64,000 nucleotides of DNA from an uncultured Verrucomicrobiales bacterium (GTDB taxonomy: Bacteria > Verrucomicrobiota > Verrucomicrobiia > Verrucomicrobiales > Akkermansiaceae): NCBI GenBank assembly GCA_938008215.1, contig CALLLS010000001.1, positions 1-64,000 on the forward strand, given 5' to 3'. This document shows positions 16,711 to 25,581 of this stretch, in pieces. How positions within the stretch are numbered: the stretch's first letter is position 1; every line of letters starts with the position of its first letter. Below the pieces are notes generated by a model. That model saw only the letters and a program-made list of their open reading frames with translations, was not told the origin of the DNA and searched no databases. The translations under genes and the position numbers were made by a program.

Positions 16711-17304
16711 TTAACGGCGTCCACCACCAAGAAGTCCACCTATAATATTACCAAGCATTCCACCATTATTGCGTCCGCCACCTAGCACCATTCCAGCGAT
16801 GTCATCAAGTGCGCTTCCATCTCCATCACGGTCTAAAATAGAGGAGATGCCAGATTGAGTATCAGGGGTATTAGGATCTACGCGCCCTTTCTTAGAGAGG
16901 AAGCTCATAACGACAGGGACGAGAATACTTACGATCATACCTGCTTTTTTAGAATCAATCCCAAGCTTACTACTTAATGCACTTTCGGCTGCGTTTCCAC
17001 GTGATTGACCACCAAGAAGGGATCCAAGAACGCTCGCCGCTCCTCCTCCGCTTTTTCCACCGAGTAGCCCAGAAAGGCTCCCTAGATTACCGAGAAGGTC
17101 TTCAGAAGCACCCAGTTGATTGAAAATTCCTGAAATAGCTTCTGTGCCGCCCGAGTCCTGTTGTGACTTTAAGCCATTGACGACCATAGGTGCTACAGAC
17201 TCTAGTGCTCCAGCGGCCTGCTCTTCGTTAAGTCCGAGTTCAGAAGTCAGTGTTCCGATTAGTTCTGAGCCATGCTCTGTAATAAGTTGATTTAATATAG
17301 ACAT
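16711..17304 (-). CDS. DUF937 family protein
   Basis: A 197-residue protein of the DUF937 (YidB-like) family: an N-terminal helical part with LTSELGLNEEQAAGALESVAPMVVNGL, a Gly/Ser-rich linker, a second helical part with KAGMIVSILVPVVMSFLSKK, and a Gly-rich C-terminus ending LLGGGRR. No signal peptide or catalytic motif is seen. The family has no established function. It has its own spacer of about 150 bases from the next gene. Confidence 0.75.
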   Translation of the reverse strand: MSILNQLITEHGSELIGTLTSELGLNEEQAAGALESVAPMVVNGLKSQQDSGGTEAISGIFNQLGASEDLLGNLGSLSGLLGGKSGGGAASVLGSLLGGQSRGNAAESALSSKLGIDSKKAGMIVSILVPVVMSFLSKKGRVDPNTPDTQSGISSILDRDGDGSALDDIAGMVLGGGRNNGGMLGNIIGGLLGGGRR

Positions 17305-17452
17305 AAAATAGTTAGGTGATTGATCTCTGAAGTATCAGTTCTAGTCATGATGTGGAAGTATAAAGCGTGATCCACGGTAAATACAGTTCAGCGCAATCTG
17401 TTCTAAAACACTTTCCTTTTTATTGATTGCATCTGATTAAAGAGAGATATAA

Positions 17453-18040
17453 ATGAGGTGTATGAAGAAGTTTTTACCATTGGTATTAATAGCTGTGGTT
17501 TTCATGGCATATCGAATTCTTAGCTATTCAGGAGTGAGTTTGCCGGTGAATAGTGCTCCAATATCGGCATTGTTTCTTTGTGCGGTGCTTTATGCAGGTT
17601 TAAGGGGGGCAGCGATAGCAAGTGCAGTATGGATAGTGAGTTATCCTTTCTTAAGTCTCTTGCAAGGATTTGAAGTCAGTGACGGCTTGCTGGCATCTTT
17701 AACAGGAATAGGAGTTACAGTATGGTTTGGACTATTTTTGAGGAAATCTACTTTTGAGCAGAATCCATTTGTTTCTGTATTAGGAGGGAGCCTCTTTGCT
17801 GCGGTAGGGTTTTATTTTATAACGAATTGTTTTAGTTGGATAGGGCTTCCGCTTTATGAGAAGAATTTACATGGGTTTTACCAAGCGCAATGGAGTGGGC
17901 ATCCAAGCCTGATGTTACCTACTTGGGTCTTTTTAAGGAACTCTATCATCGGGAATAGCTCACTAGCTCTAATTATACTAGTAACACACATAAAAATGCC
18001 GTCTTTTGGGACGAGTAAAGACTTAGAGAAGGTGCAATAG
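17453..18040 (+). CDS. DUF6580-type integral membrane protein
   Basis: A 195-residue protein with about five hydrophobic helices. The arrangement, PVNSAPISALFLCAVLYAG near residue 35 and a later FYFITNCFSWIG segment, resembles the DUF6580 family. An AGAGAGAT stretch six bases before the ATG at 17453 supports this start; ATG 17462 is the alternative. Function is unknown; some relatives look like transporter components, but nothing here proves it. Confidence 0.65.
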   Translation: MRCMKKFLPLVLIAVVFMAYRILSYSGVSLPVNSAPISALFLCAVLYAGLRGAAIASAVWIVSYPFLSLLQGFEVSDGLLASLTGIGVTVWFGLFLRKSTFEQNPFVSVLGGSLFAAVGFYFITNCFSWIGLPLYEKNLHGFYQAQWSGHPSLMLPTWVFLRNSIIGNSSLALIILVTHIKMPSFGTSKDLEKVQ

Positions 18041-18059
18041 TATTCTTTTAATTAGTTTT

Positions 18060-18137
18060 ATGGATTTCCCTTGCCCGACACTAAAAGACGAGGTTATTCC
18101 CGCAGATAGAACACCTCATCCAAGACCTTCTTGGTAA
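18060..18137 (+). CDS. Candidate 25-codon small ORF upstream of pdhA
   Basis: An ATG frame of 25 codons (begins MDFPCPTLKDEVIPA, ends HPRPSW) lies between the membrane protein and pdhA, ending 15 bases before the pdhA start. It is Pro-rich and has no recognisable domain. It could be an upstream small protein or leader peptide, or simply chance. Confidence 0.25.
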   Translation: MDFPCPTLKDEVIPADRTPHPRPSW

Positions 18138-18152
18138 AGACAATCATTGATT

Positions 18153-19238
18153 ATGGCTAAATCAGCAAAAAAATCAACACGAAAGGATTTTTCAAAAGAT
18201 CCCATTAACAAATCTCTAACACCTGAGCAAAAGGTCTCTTTTTTCAGAGACATGGTGCGTATCCGACAGTTTGAACTTACGTCTCTTGCGGAATACCAAA
18301 GAGGTGTGAATATGGGAGGCTTTCTTCACTTGTATAATGGACAGGAAGCTATCGCGGTGGCTTCTTCATCACTTATGGGTGAGCATGACCATATGATTAC
18401 CGCATACCGCGATCATGGACATGGGCTATCTGTAGGCATGTCGATGAATGAATGCATGGCTGAGCTTTTTGGGAAGATTGATGGTTGCTCAAAAGGAAAG
18501 GGAGGTTCTATGCATCTCTTTGCTCCTGATAAAAACTATTGGGGAGGGCATGGTATTGTTGGTGGTCAGACTCCTCTTGGATTAGGTCTAGCATATGGGG
18601 TGAAATTTCTAGAGCAAAAGGGGTGTTGTCTTTGTTATCTTGGCGATGGAGCAATTAATCAGGGTGCCTTCCATGAATCTTTAAATATGGCCTCTTTACT
18701 GGAAATTCCGGTGGTTTATATCATTGAAAACAATGGTTATTCCATGGGGACTTCACAGGAGAGATCAAGTTCTGCGCCTGAGTATTTAGCACAGCGTGCT
18801 GAGGGATATAGTATGGAATGGGATGTTATAGACGGTGAAAATTTGTACGAACTCAGAGGTAAGCTGAATCTAGCGATGGAGAGAGCACGTAATGAGTGTA
18901 AACCGACATTGTTGGAGATTAAAACCTATCGCTACTATGGGCACTCGGTAGCTGACGCGAACCACAAGAAATACCGTGAAGCAGAGGAAATAGAAGAATA
19001 CCGCTCCACGCATGATCCAATAAATCTTTGGAAAGAAAAACTCTTCGCTGAAGGGCACCTAAATGAAGATACTGCTAAGCAGATAGAGAAAGAGGCTAAA
19101 CGTGAAGCGAAAGACTCCGTTAAGTTCGCACTCGCTTCTCCAGCTCCAACAGTAGCGGATATTTCAAAGGATATCTACTGGGAAGTGGATAACGAGACAG
19201 AAGCAAGTAAGCAAGGGCGCTACTTCTTTAATGATTAA
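18153..19238 (+). CDS. pdhA: Pyruvate dehydrogenase E1 component, alpha subunit
   Basis: Thiamine-diphosphate-dependent 2-oxoacid decarboxylase alpha chain. The TPP motif begins GDGAINQGAFHES and ends ENNGYSMGT; the YRDHGH and SKGKGGSMH segments are those of pyruvate-type E1 alpha. I place the start at ATG 18153 (MAKSAKKS). It is followed 20 bases later by pdhB. The E2 and E3 genes are not in the window. Confidence 0.93.
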   Translation: MAKSAKKSTRKDFSKDPINKSLTPEQKVSFFRDMVRIRQFELTSLAEYQRGVNMGGFLHLYNGQEAIAVASSSLMGEHDHMITAYRDHGHGLSVGMSMNECMAELFGKIDGCSKGKGGSMHLFAPDKNYWGGHGIVGGQTPLGLGLAYGVKFLEQKGCCLCYLGDGAINQGAFHESLNMASLLEIPVVYIIENNGYSMGTSQERSSSAPEYLAQRAEGYSMEWDVIDGENLYELRGKLNLAMERARNECKPTLLEIKTYRYYGHSVADANHKKYREAEEIEEYRSTHDPINLWKEKLFAEGHLNEDTAKQIEKEAKREAKDSVKFALASPAPTVADISKDIYWEVDNETEASKQGRYFFND

Positions 19239-19258
19239 CCCATAGATTTTTTACCGAA

Positions 19259-20239
19259 ATGAAAGAAATGACATATCGCGAAGCCTTGAGAGAGGGCATG
19301 GATGAAGAACTCGCAAGGGATGAAAAAGTAGTGATCTTTGGGGAAGAGGTGGCTCAATATAACGGAGCTTATAAAGTGACCGAAGGCTTGTGGGACAAGT
19401 GGGGAGATAAGCGCATCTTTGATACCCCTATTTCAGAAGCTGCATTTATTGGTATGGGGGTGGGCGCTTCAATGCTTGGAGTCCGCCCAGTAATGGAGCT
19501 CATGTTCTGGTCTTTCCATTCAGTCGCGTTTGATCAGTTAGTGAATAATGCGGCTAATGTGAGATATATGTCGGGTGGACAGATTAACTGCCCGATCGTG
19601 GTTCGTGGGCCAGCAAATGGTGGGACTAATGTAGGGGCAACGCACTCACATGTTCCAGAAGCCATTTTTGCTAGTATGCCCGGCCTGAAAGTAGTTTCTC
19701 CTGCGACACCAGAAGATGCGAAGGGACTTATTAAAACAGCAATTAGGGACAATGATCCAGTTTATGTGATGGAGTCTACCATTCTTTATGGAAGGAAAGG
19801 GTTGGTTCCTGATGATGACAATTTCACCATTCCTCTTGGAAAAGCTAAAATAGAGAGAGAAGGCAGTGACCTTACTTTCATCGCCCATGGTGGATCTGTA
19901 GAAACGGCTTTAGAGGCTGCAGAAGAATTAGCAGCGGAGCATAATATAGACGTTGAGGTAGTGAATTTGCGCTCCATTAGACCATTGGATCAGGATACAA
20001 TAATAGAGTCTGTTAAGAAAACGAATAAGGCGGTAATTATAGACGAATCTAAGCCGTTCTGTGGAGTTTCTGCTCAGCTTATTACGCTTATTCAAGAATA
20101 TGCGTTTGATTATCTGGATGCTCCTATAGCACGCGTTTGCACGATAGATGCTCCAGCTATATACTCGCCTCACATAGAGTCTGAGCAGTTGCCTAATAAA
20201 AAGAGAATTATTGCAAAGGTAAAAGAAATGAGGATCTGA
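19259..20239 (+). CDS. pdhB: Pyruvate dehydrogenase E1 component, beta subunit
   Basis: Beta chain partner of PdhA. It begins MKEMTYREALREGMDEELAR, then FGEEVAQYNGAYKVT, FDTPISEAAFIGMGVG and RGPANGG, all typical of E1 beta, with the usual C-terminal transketolase domain. Length 326. The gene downstream is a lipoprotein, not the acetyltransferase, so the complex is split over loci. Confidence 0.94.
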   Translation: MKEMTYREALREGMDEELARDEKVVIFGEEVAQYNGAYKVTEGLWDKWGDKRIFDTPISEAAFIGMGVGASMLGVRPVMELMFWSFHSVAFDQLVNNAANVRYMSGGQINCPIVVRGPANGGTNVGATHSHVPEAIFASMPGLKVVSPATPEDAKGLIKTAIRDNDPVYVMESTILYGRKGLVPDDDNFTIPLGKAKIEREGSDLTFIAHGGSVETALEAAEELAAEHNIDVEVVNLRSIRPLDQDTIIESVKKTNKAVIIDESKPFCGVSAQLITLIQEYAFDYLDAPIARVCTIDAPAIYSPHIESEQLPNKKRIIAKVKEMRI

Positions 20240-20276
20240 TTCCTACCCACCTTAAAAATATCTTAATTAAGTATAA

Positions 20277-20648
20277 ATGAAACGTTACTTCGCATTTTTT
20301 AGTTTAGCACTTCTGGCATTAAGCTTTAACTCGTGTTGTGGTATTCCTTTCATGGGTTGCTCAAAAAAGGCAACAGCACACCGAGATGAATATATAAAAA
20401 CTACTGTTACAGAGCTTCAGGATGTCACTCACGCGAGTTCAAAAGGGGAAAGTTATACAACCCAAGAAGTCGTAACAAGAGATGTAAACGTAGCGGTAAC
20501 ATGTCCTGATTGTAATACGAGGTTTATGCCATGTGATAAGTGTTGTGGTGGTGTTGGAAATGAGGTAATTAGAAGAGCATCAGCTCAAGGCTGGAGTGGA
20601 AACCCTCATATTGGGCTTATCCCAACCATGAAAGTTTTGGCAGAGTAA
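20277..20648 (+). CDS. Small Cys-rich lipoprotein
   Basis: 123 residues. A signal peptide ends in a Cys-rich site (FNSCCG, likely lipidated). The C-terminal half carries CPDC...CDKCC, a spacing that looks like a zinc-ribbon or metal site. I do not recognise a family. It is 37 bases downstream of pdhB on the same strand, but no functional link is evident. The 160 bases after it contain only a weak AT-rich hairpin. Confidence 0.6.
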   Translation: MKRYFAFFSLALLALSFNSCCGIPFMGCSKKATAHRDEYIKTTVTELQDVTHASSKGESYTTQEVVTRDVNVAVTCPDCNTRFMPCDKCCGGVGNEVIRRASAQGWSGNPHIGLIPTMKVLAE

Positions 20649-20810
20649 TACCGCTTCCTACGTGACTTGTTTGAAGTTTCGAATTCGGTAGGCGTTGCCT
20701 ATTTGTCCACTGCTGTAGAATTTTTCCTTCTTCCTGAAAGATTGGAGCAATTCGATATCTGGCACCTTTTTTCAAGGCCTGAAAAAGACCGCTAAAGCAT
20801 TAATTTTAAC

Positions 20811-21644
20811 ATGATTACGGAACATTTCACGCTCTCTATATCACCTTATGACATTCACGGGATGTGGTTTTTGCCTGAGGGAAATGTGAATGCTACAGCT
20901 TTCCTTATTCACGGGCAAGGAGATTTCATAGCGCGATATCATGAAGTTGCAGAAATCTTTACTTTGTCTGGTATTGCTATTTGTGGAATAGATCTCCCAG
21001 GGCACGGAGAAAGTTCTGGTAGGAGGGGGGATATTCCATCTATCGAATATATAGAGCATATATTTCAAACTCTTAGAGCGACTATCGAGCAAAAGTTCCC
21101 TCATAGAGAGCGAGGCCTTATAGGGCATTCCATGGGCGGGCTTCTTGCACTTAGAGAGCTTGCTTGTAGAGGAAACGCTTACGATTTCACTTGGCTGAGC
21201 TCGCCTCTAATTAAACCCTCTAAAAATAAAAGAGCGATCGAAATAGCTCTATTGAAAATACTAGCTCATCTTATCCCGAAGTTCACAATCGGCACTGGTG
21301 TAAAACGGAAATTTTGCAGAAGGAAAAAGCTTGGCGCAGATTTGAAACCAAATCCATTGTTTCATAAGAAGGTATCATTGCGATGGGGTCTAGAACTCAT
21401 AAAATGTGAACAGGAAATGCAAAGGTTGTTTCCCAAGATGGCCGTCTCTACCAAAACTTTGATAACCCAAGGAACTGCAGACTGCGTTACCCCAGTGTTA
21501 TATTTAGAACACTTTTTGGGCTATACAAAATGGAAAGACCTCAATTTTAAAATTATACAAGGAGCCTTACATGAACCCTTTAGAGATATAACTAAAGAGG
21601 AATGTCTCCGTATTATTAAAAAGTGGCTCGAAACTTCTAACTAA
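20811..21644 (+). CDS. Alpha/beta hydrolase, monoacylglycerol-lipase-like
   Basis: A 277-residue serine hydrolase: oxyanion HGQGDFIARY, the segment GIDLPGHGESSGRRGD and nucleophile elbow GHSMGG are those of the monoacylglycerol lipase/lysophospholipase group. An Asp in QGTADCVTP and a late His (GALHEPFRD) complete the triad. No signal peptide, so it acts in the cytoplasm or on the inner membrane face. Its end overlaps convergent LemA by 8 bases. Confidence 0.85.
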   Translation: MITEHFTLSISPYDIHGMWFLPEGNVNATAFLIHGQGDFIARYHEVAEIFTLSGIAICGIDLPGHGESSGRRGDIPSIEYIEHIFQTLRATIEQKFPHRERGLIGHSMGGLLALRELACRGNAYDFTWLSSPLIKPSKNKRAIEIALLKILAHLIPKFTIGTGVKRKFCRRKKLGADLKPNPLFHKKVSLRWGLELIKCEQEMQRLFPKMAVSTKTLITQGTADCVTPVLYLEHFLGYTKWKDLNFKIIQGALHEPFRDITKEECLRIIKKWLETSN

Positions 21645-22254
21645 AGTCCACTTTCACAGCCTTTCTCTCCACTTCTTCTGAAACCTCAAAGAGTGTCGCA
21701 GGAGTGAAGGTGAAGAATCCAACTATGATATTGGTAGGGAATGTTTCGAGCTTGGTATTATAGCCCGTCACCGAGTCATTATAAGCTTGGCGAGCAAAAG
21801 CTACCTTGTTCTCTGTAGAGGTAAGTTCTTCGCTCAGCTGCATCATATTTGCATTTGATCTAAGGTCTGGATACGCTTCAGAAAGTCCCCAAAAGCGCCC
21901 CATCGCATTTCCTACGCCCGCCTCTGCAGCAACCAGTGCTCCTACGGCCTCACCTTCGCCATTTGCGCTCGCTGCATTAGAGCGTGCTTGTTCTGCAGTG
22001 TTACGGGCAGAAATCACAGCCTCTAGTGTTTCGCGCTCATGTTTCATAAAGCTCTTAGCAGTTTCTATGAGGTTCGGAATAAGATCATACCTACGCTTTA
22101 GCTGTACTTCTATTTGGGCAAAACCATTCCTGTATCTGTTTCTAAATTTTACGAGACCATTGTATTGCCCCACTAAAAACAGTGCGATTAATATTATAAT
22201 GCCGACTAAGACAGCGAGCGTAACCATAATGGAATTAAGAAAGAGTAATGTCAT
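21637..22254 (-). CDS. LemA family membrane protein
   Basis: One N-terminal membrane helix (VTLAVLVGIIILIALFLV) followed by NGLVKFRNRYRNGFAQIEVQLKRRYDLIPNL, the hallmark of LemA, then long helices with an AYPDLRSN motif and ending in PATLFEV. Length 205 is normal. The family has no established biochemical function and often pairs with a TPM-domain or HtpX gene; neither is here. Confidence 0.92.
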   Translation of the reverse strand: MTLLFLNSIMVTLAVLVGIIILIALFLVGQYNGLVKFRNRYRNGFAQIEVQLKRRYDLIPNLIETAKSFMKHERETLEAVISARNTAEQARSNAASANGEGEAVGALVAAEAGVGNAMGRFWGLSEAYPDLRSNANMMQLSEELTSTENKVAFARQAYNDSVTGYNTKLETFPTNIIVGFFTFTPATLFEVSEEVERKAVKVDFS

Positions 22255-22323
22255 ATTTTATTAATTAGCGGAAAGTTCTTCTTGATGCGATGAGAAAGAC
22301 GAACAAAATTTGGAATCACTGCA

Positions 22324-22932
22324 ATTAAAAATAAAAACATAGAAGATGTAGAGTTTGCCGCTATTGATTTTGAATCTGCTGGAGCCAAGCGTGGAGAGAC
22401 TGATGAACCCGTTCAGGTTGGTATAGTTATAGGCACGATGAAGGAGGGGATAACCGATCACTTCATCTCATATATAAAGCCGAAAAAGAAAGTGATGTGG
22501 CAAGCAAGTAGGATACATGGTATTACCGCAAAGGATCTAGCTGACGCACCTTCTTTTATGATGCTTTGGGAAAATGTCCGCGACAGCTTATCAAATCGCG
22601 TTCTCATTGCCCATTCCTGTGGGACAGAGAAGCGATTTTTACGCGCCTTCCCTGGTCAAAAATTTGAGCCTTGGGTTGATAGTCTCACTCTATCAAAGGC
22701 CGTCATGCCAGAGCTTCCTTCTCATAAACTTGGTTCGCTCCTTCCTTTCATGAGTGAAGAGTTTTCCTCCCACCCTATCCTAGAGGGGCGTCAATGGCAC
22801 GATGCGCTTTACGATGCTGCGGCTTCCTTTTATTTTGTCCATACTCTAGTAGCTAAGTTGAACCTCTATCAACAGCCCACATCCCTACTACTTAACCCTA
22901 ACACGCAAAAATATCACTCACTTAGGCATTAA
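22324..22932 (+). CDS. DnaQ-like 3'-5' exonuclease with no canonical start codon (probable ATT)
   Basis: The three DEDDh motifs are present: AIDFESAG (DxE) with EPVQVG, then VLIAHSCGTEKRFL and WHDALYDAAASF (HxxxxD). The first motif lies upstream of the first ATG (22438), which would give a dead protein. The frame is open back to TGA 22291-22293, yet contains no ATG, GTG or TTG before 22438. Codon ATT at 22324 would give a protein beginning (M)KNKNIEDVEFAAIDFE, 202 residues and well formed; ATC at 22318 and ATA at 22339 are weaker choices. The second motif carries Glu where most members have Asp. It likely trims DNA or RNA 3' ends. Confidence 0.75.
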   Translation: MKNKNIEDVEFAAIDFESAGAKRGETDEPVQVGIVIGTMKEGITDHFISYIKPKKKVMWQASRIHGITAKDLADAPSFMMLWENVRDSLSNRVLIAHSCGTEKRFLRAFPGQKFEPWVDSLTLSKAVMPELPSHKLGSLLPFMSEEFSSHPILEGRQWHDALYDAAASFYFVHTLVAKLNLYQQPTSLLLNPNTQKYHSLRH

Positions 22933-23019
22933 GAGCTGAGCAAAAATCTGTGATTAGTGGTATGGGGTCATCAGGTGCTTTTCTCTTTTCAACCTCACTT
23001 CATAGGTTAATTTGAGAAC

Positions 23020-23442
23020 ATGTTAGACTTAGATGAAGCTATAAACCTCGCCTTTACTATACCTGCCAGTGATCCCTTAGGGAGAGAATCAGTAGTGGGG
23101 AAACTTCGCTTTTTGCCGAAAACTTGCGAGCTTCACTGGCGTCTTGGTGATAATGTGTTTCGCGGAGGAAAAGGGGAACATCAAGTTATAGAAATTTCTT
23201 ATAATGAGATAGATGATGTGGTTTTAGTAAAGAAGTGGCTACGCCCCACGAAAATTAGCTTTCACGTGAGTAATCCTGAATTGGTAAAAGAAGTGCCCAG
23301 CGTAGTGATGGGAAATCTCACCTTTGAGATTGATAAGAAATCTACTAAAGATTTAGAGCGCCTTAAGAGTTATATAGACTTTAAGCGCTCTCTTTTCCTC
23401 TTTGAGAAAAACGATGCTTACTTGAAAGAGCTGAAAGGGTAA
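23020..23442 (+). CDS. Hypothetical protein, possibly a PH-like domain
   Basis: 140 residues, ATG start. No signal peptide or membrane helix. The body alternates short strands (VVGKLRFLPKTCELHWRLGD, HQVIEISYNEIDDVVLVKKWL, KISFHV) and ends in a helix, reminiscent of bacterial PH-like folds, but this is fold guessing. It lies 87 bases after the exonuclease and converges with the cyclophilin gene. Confidence 0.5.
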   Translation: MLDLDEAINLAFTIPASDPLGRESVVGKLRFLPKTCELHWRLGDNVFRGGKGEHQVIEISYNEIDDVVLVKKWLRPTKISFHVSNPELVKEVPSVVMGNLTFEIDKKSTKDLERLKSYIDFKRSLFLFEKNDAYLKELKG

Positions 23443-23484
23443 GTCTCTATGGGCAGTTTGATGCCACACTTAGTCTAAAAGAGC

Positions 23485-24684
23485 TTAGTTTATTGTAAAT
23501 GTACCCGATAACGAAATTGGAGAATTTGTAAATACAGTTCCGCTTAATCTCCCTGCAAAATCTGGAGCATGTGGTAAATCTGCTCCTAATCTCAATCTGA
23601 TAGGCGCAAAGGAATCTGAAAAAACCAGGAGGGTGGCTCCATACCCATCAGCCTCATAAGTATAATCGGTAATATTTGAAACCGAGTCACTTCCATCAGC
23701 ATTACCTCCGATAAGAGTTATAGTTTGATTACTAGTAAAGTCGGCAACTAAATTTCCAGAACTTGTCGCCATATCAAGCACTTTACCATCGATAGAAGAA
23801 GGAAAGGTAGCGTTTACTGACCATGTGACAAGGGCTGGCGTACTAAAGCCTTTTAGACTGATGAGGGGAGTGGTTAAATCAGTTTCAGCAGTATCGGAGG
23901 AATCTAAGTATCTGTTTTCTGTAGTCCAAGTGTTTAGGTCTACGCTGAAACCAGCAGTAAGAGTAGTGCCTGAGTTTTGCGTCATTTCTAAGACGGCATT
24001 ATTTCCACTGGTTGGTGCTCTAAGTGGAATACATAACGCGGAAACTTCAGGTAAAGAGTAACTCGCTTCATTAAAGTTTTGAGCGGCAGTGCCAACTCTC
24101 ACAATTGTAACAGAATTAATCGTTACGTCGCCCACAGGTTTATCACCTGAATCTGTTGAGGTTTGGTTTATCGTATCTACATGGTTTGACCCATTCACAA
24201 CTTTACCAAAGACAGTATGAACTCCATTTAAGCTAGGTCGCGGAGATACCGTAATAAAAAATTGAGAGCCATTCGTGTGTGGCCCAGAGTTTGCCATGGA
24301 AAGAATGTAGGGGGCATCATGGAGGAGCCCGTTATTCACTTCATCGGGGAAATGATACCCAGGGCCATCAGATCCATCTCCTTTTTGCGATCCGCCTTGA
24401 ATCATGAATCCACTGATAACGCGGTGAAAAATGATGCCATCATAATAAGGTGTGTCAGATATGACTCTTCCAGTTGTAGAATCTATCCAAGTTTTAGTTC
24501 CCTCAGCTAAGGAAATGAAGTTCGCGACCGTTAGAGGCGCATTGACATAGTCTAATTCTACTCGGATCGTTTCATTGGTCGCACCTGAGGTGCTAGGGAT
24601 ATTTACAGAGAAATCAGCATAGATTTGCGCTTGTGATGAATTGCAAGCCACAATCAGTAACAGTAGAGTTAAAAGTTTTTTCAT
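23485..24684 (-). CDS. Secreted cyclophilin-type peptidyl-prolyl isomerase with C-terminal extension
   Basis: A signal peptide (cleavage near SSQAQ) is followed by a cyclophilin domain, residues about 25-180, with [28 protein letters not shown] and HTVFGKV, the catalytic core. It speeds proline isomerisation in periplasmic or exported proteins. The remaining 200 residues are Ser/Thr-rich beta repeats with no catalytic motif, ending in a GTFTIN strand; such tails occur in verrucomicrobial secreted proteins, perhaps as adhesion or sorting domains. Confidence 0.88.
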   Translation of the reverse strand: MKKLLTLLLLIVACNSSQAQIYADFSVNIPSTSGATNETIRVELDYVNAPLTVANFISLAEGTKTWIDSTTGRVISDTPYYDGIIFHRVISGFMIQGGSQKGDGSDGPGYHFPDEVNNGLLHDAPYILSMANSGPHTNGSQFFITVSPRPSLNGVHTVFGKVVNGSNHVDTINQTSTDSGDKPVGDVTINSVTIVRVGTAAQNFNEASYSLPEVSALCIPLRAPTSGNNAVLEMTQNSGTTLTAGFSVDLNTWTTENRYLDSSDTAETDLTTPLISLKGFSTPALVTWSVNATFPSSIDGKVLDMATSSGNLVADFTSNQTITLIGGNADGSDSVSNITDYTYEADGYGATLLVFSDSFAPIRLRLGADLPHAPDFAGRLSGTVFTNSPISLSGTFTIN

Positions 24685-24723
24685 GGAATTTAAGTAACTA
24701 TGTATAAGGTTCTTTTTTAAAAT

Positions 24724-25401
24724 TCAATCTAAAATCTTACCATCTTTAATCTGGATGATACGGTCGCCTAGTTTTGCAAGCTCTTGATCGTGGGTTACGA
24801 TGACAAGAGTAGTTTGAGTGGCATTACTCATTTGGAAGAGGAGGTCAATAATGTCTCTGCCGTTTTTAGAATCTAAGTTTCCGGTGGGCTCATCAGCGAA
24901 GAGAATGGACGGAGAGTTTACAAGGGCACGAGCAATAGCCACACGCTGAGACTCTCCACCACTTAATTCTGCGGGAAGGTGATCTGCTCTTTGTCCAAGC
25001 CCTACACTCTCTAAGAGTTTCCGGGCTTTCTCTTCTACATCTTGTTTCGCGATCATTCCTGGGATCATAACGTTTTCAAGCGCAGTAAGCTCAGGGAGCA
25101 AAAAGTAGTTTTGGAAAATATAGCCCAGTGTTTCATTCCTGAAGGCTGCTTGTTTACGTCTAGAAAGAGCGTAAAGATTAGTGCCTTCTATGATAACTTT
25201 TCCTTTCTTAGGCTTTTCTAATCCTGCTAAAGAATAGAGAAGAGTGGTCTTGCCCGCACCAGAAGCACCGCAGAGGAAGACTTTCTCTCCTCGATTAATA
25301 TTCAGGTGAATTCCATTCAAAACCTGCACCGCAGATTTCCCGATCTTATAAGAGCGGTGTAAATCTTCACAGGAAATGACAGTTTTCTCTTTTATGTGCA
25401 T
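24724..25401 (-). CDS. LolD/MacB-type ABC transporter ATPase
   Basis: 225 residues: Walker A GASGAGKTT, signature LSGGESQRVAIARAL and Walker B ILFADEPTGNLDS, with the extra conserved sequence of the LolD/FtsE/MacB group. In LolCDE such an ATPase drives lipoprotein release to the outer membrane. No permease gene is next to it, so its partner is elsewhere and lolD is only the best guess. Confidence 0.85.
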   Translation of the reverse strand: MHIKEKTVISCEDLHRSYKIGKSAVQVLNGIHLNINRGEKVFLCGASGAGKTTLLYSLAGLEKPKKGKVIIEGTNLYALSRRKQAAFRNETLGYIFQNYFLLPELTALENVMIPGMIAKQDVEEKARKLLESVGLGQRADHLPAELSGGESQRVAIARALVNSPSILFADEPTGNLDSKNGRDIIDLLFQMSNATQTTLVIVTHDQELAKLGDRIIQIKDGKILD

Positions 25402-25581
25402 GGTTTGAAAGTATTCTGTATTCGAGTTTACTCTAGTATTTAAAGGATTATTTTACTTTTGAAGTTCATTTTTTACCGAGTCGCGTTCTTGTCTTAGCTT
25501 TATAAATACCATTAAAATAGAATCAGGCTGAAATAATGCTTCAATTAAAGCCTTACCTCTTTATATATTACTCATTCCCAA

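Noticed and set aside
20767-20787. Hairpin TTTTTCA/TGAAAAA as terminator after the Cys-rich lipoprotein gene
   Set aside because: The stem is seven nearly all A-T pairs and lies over 100 bases after the gene, so it is probably chance.
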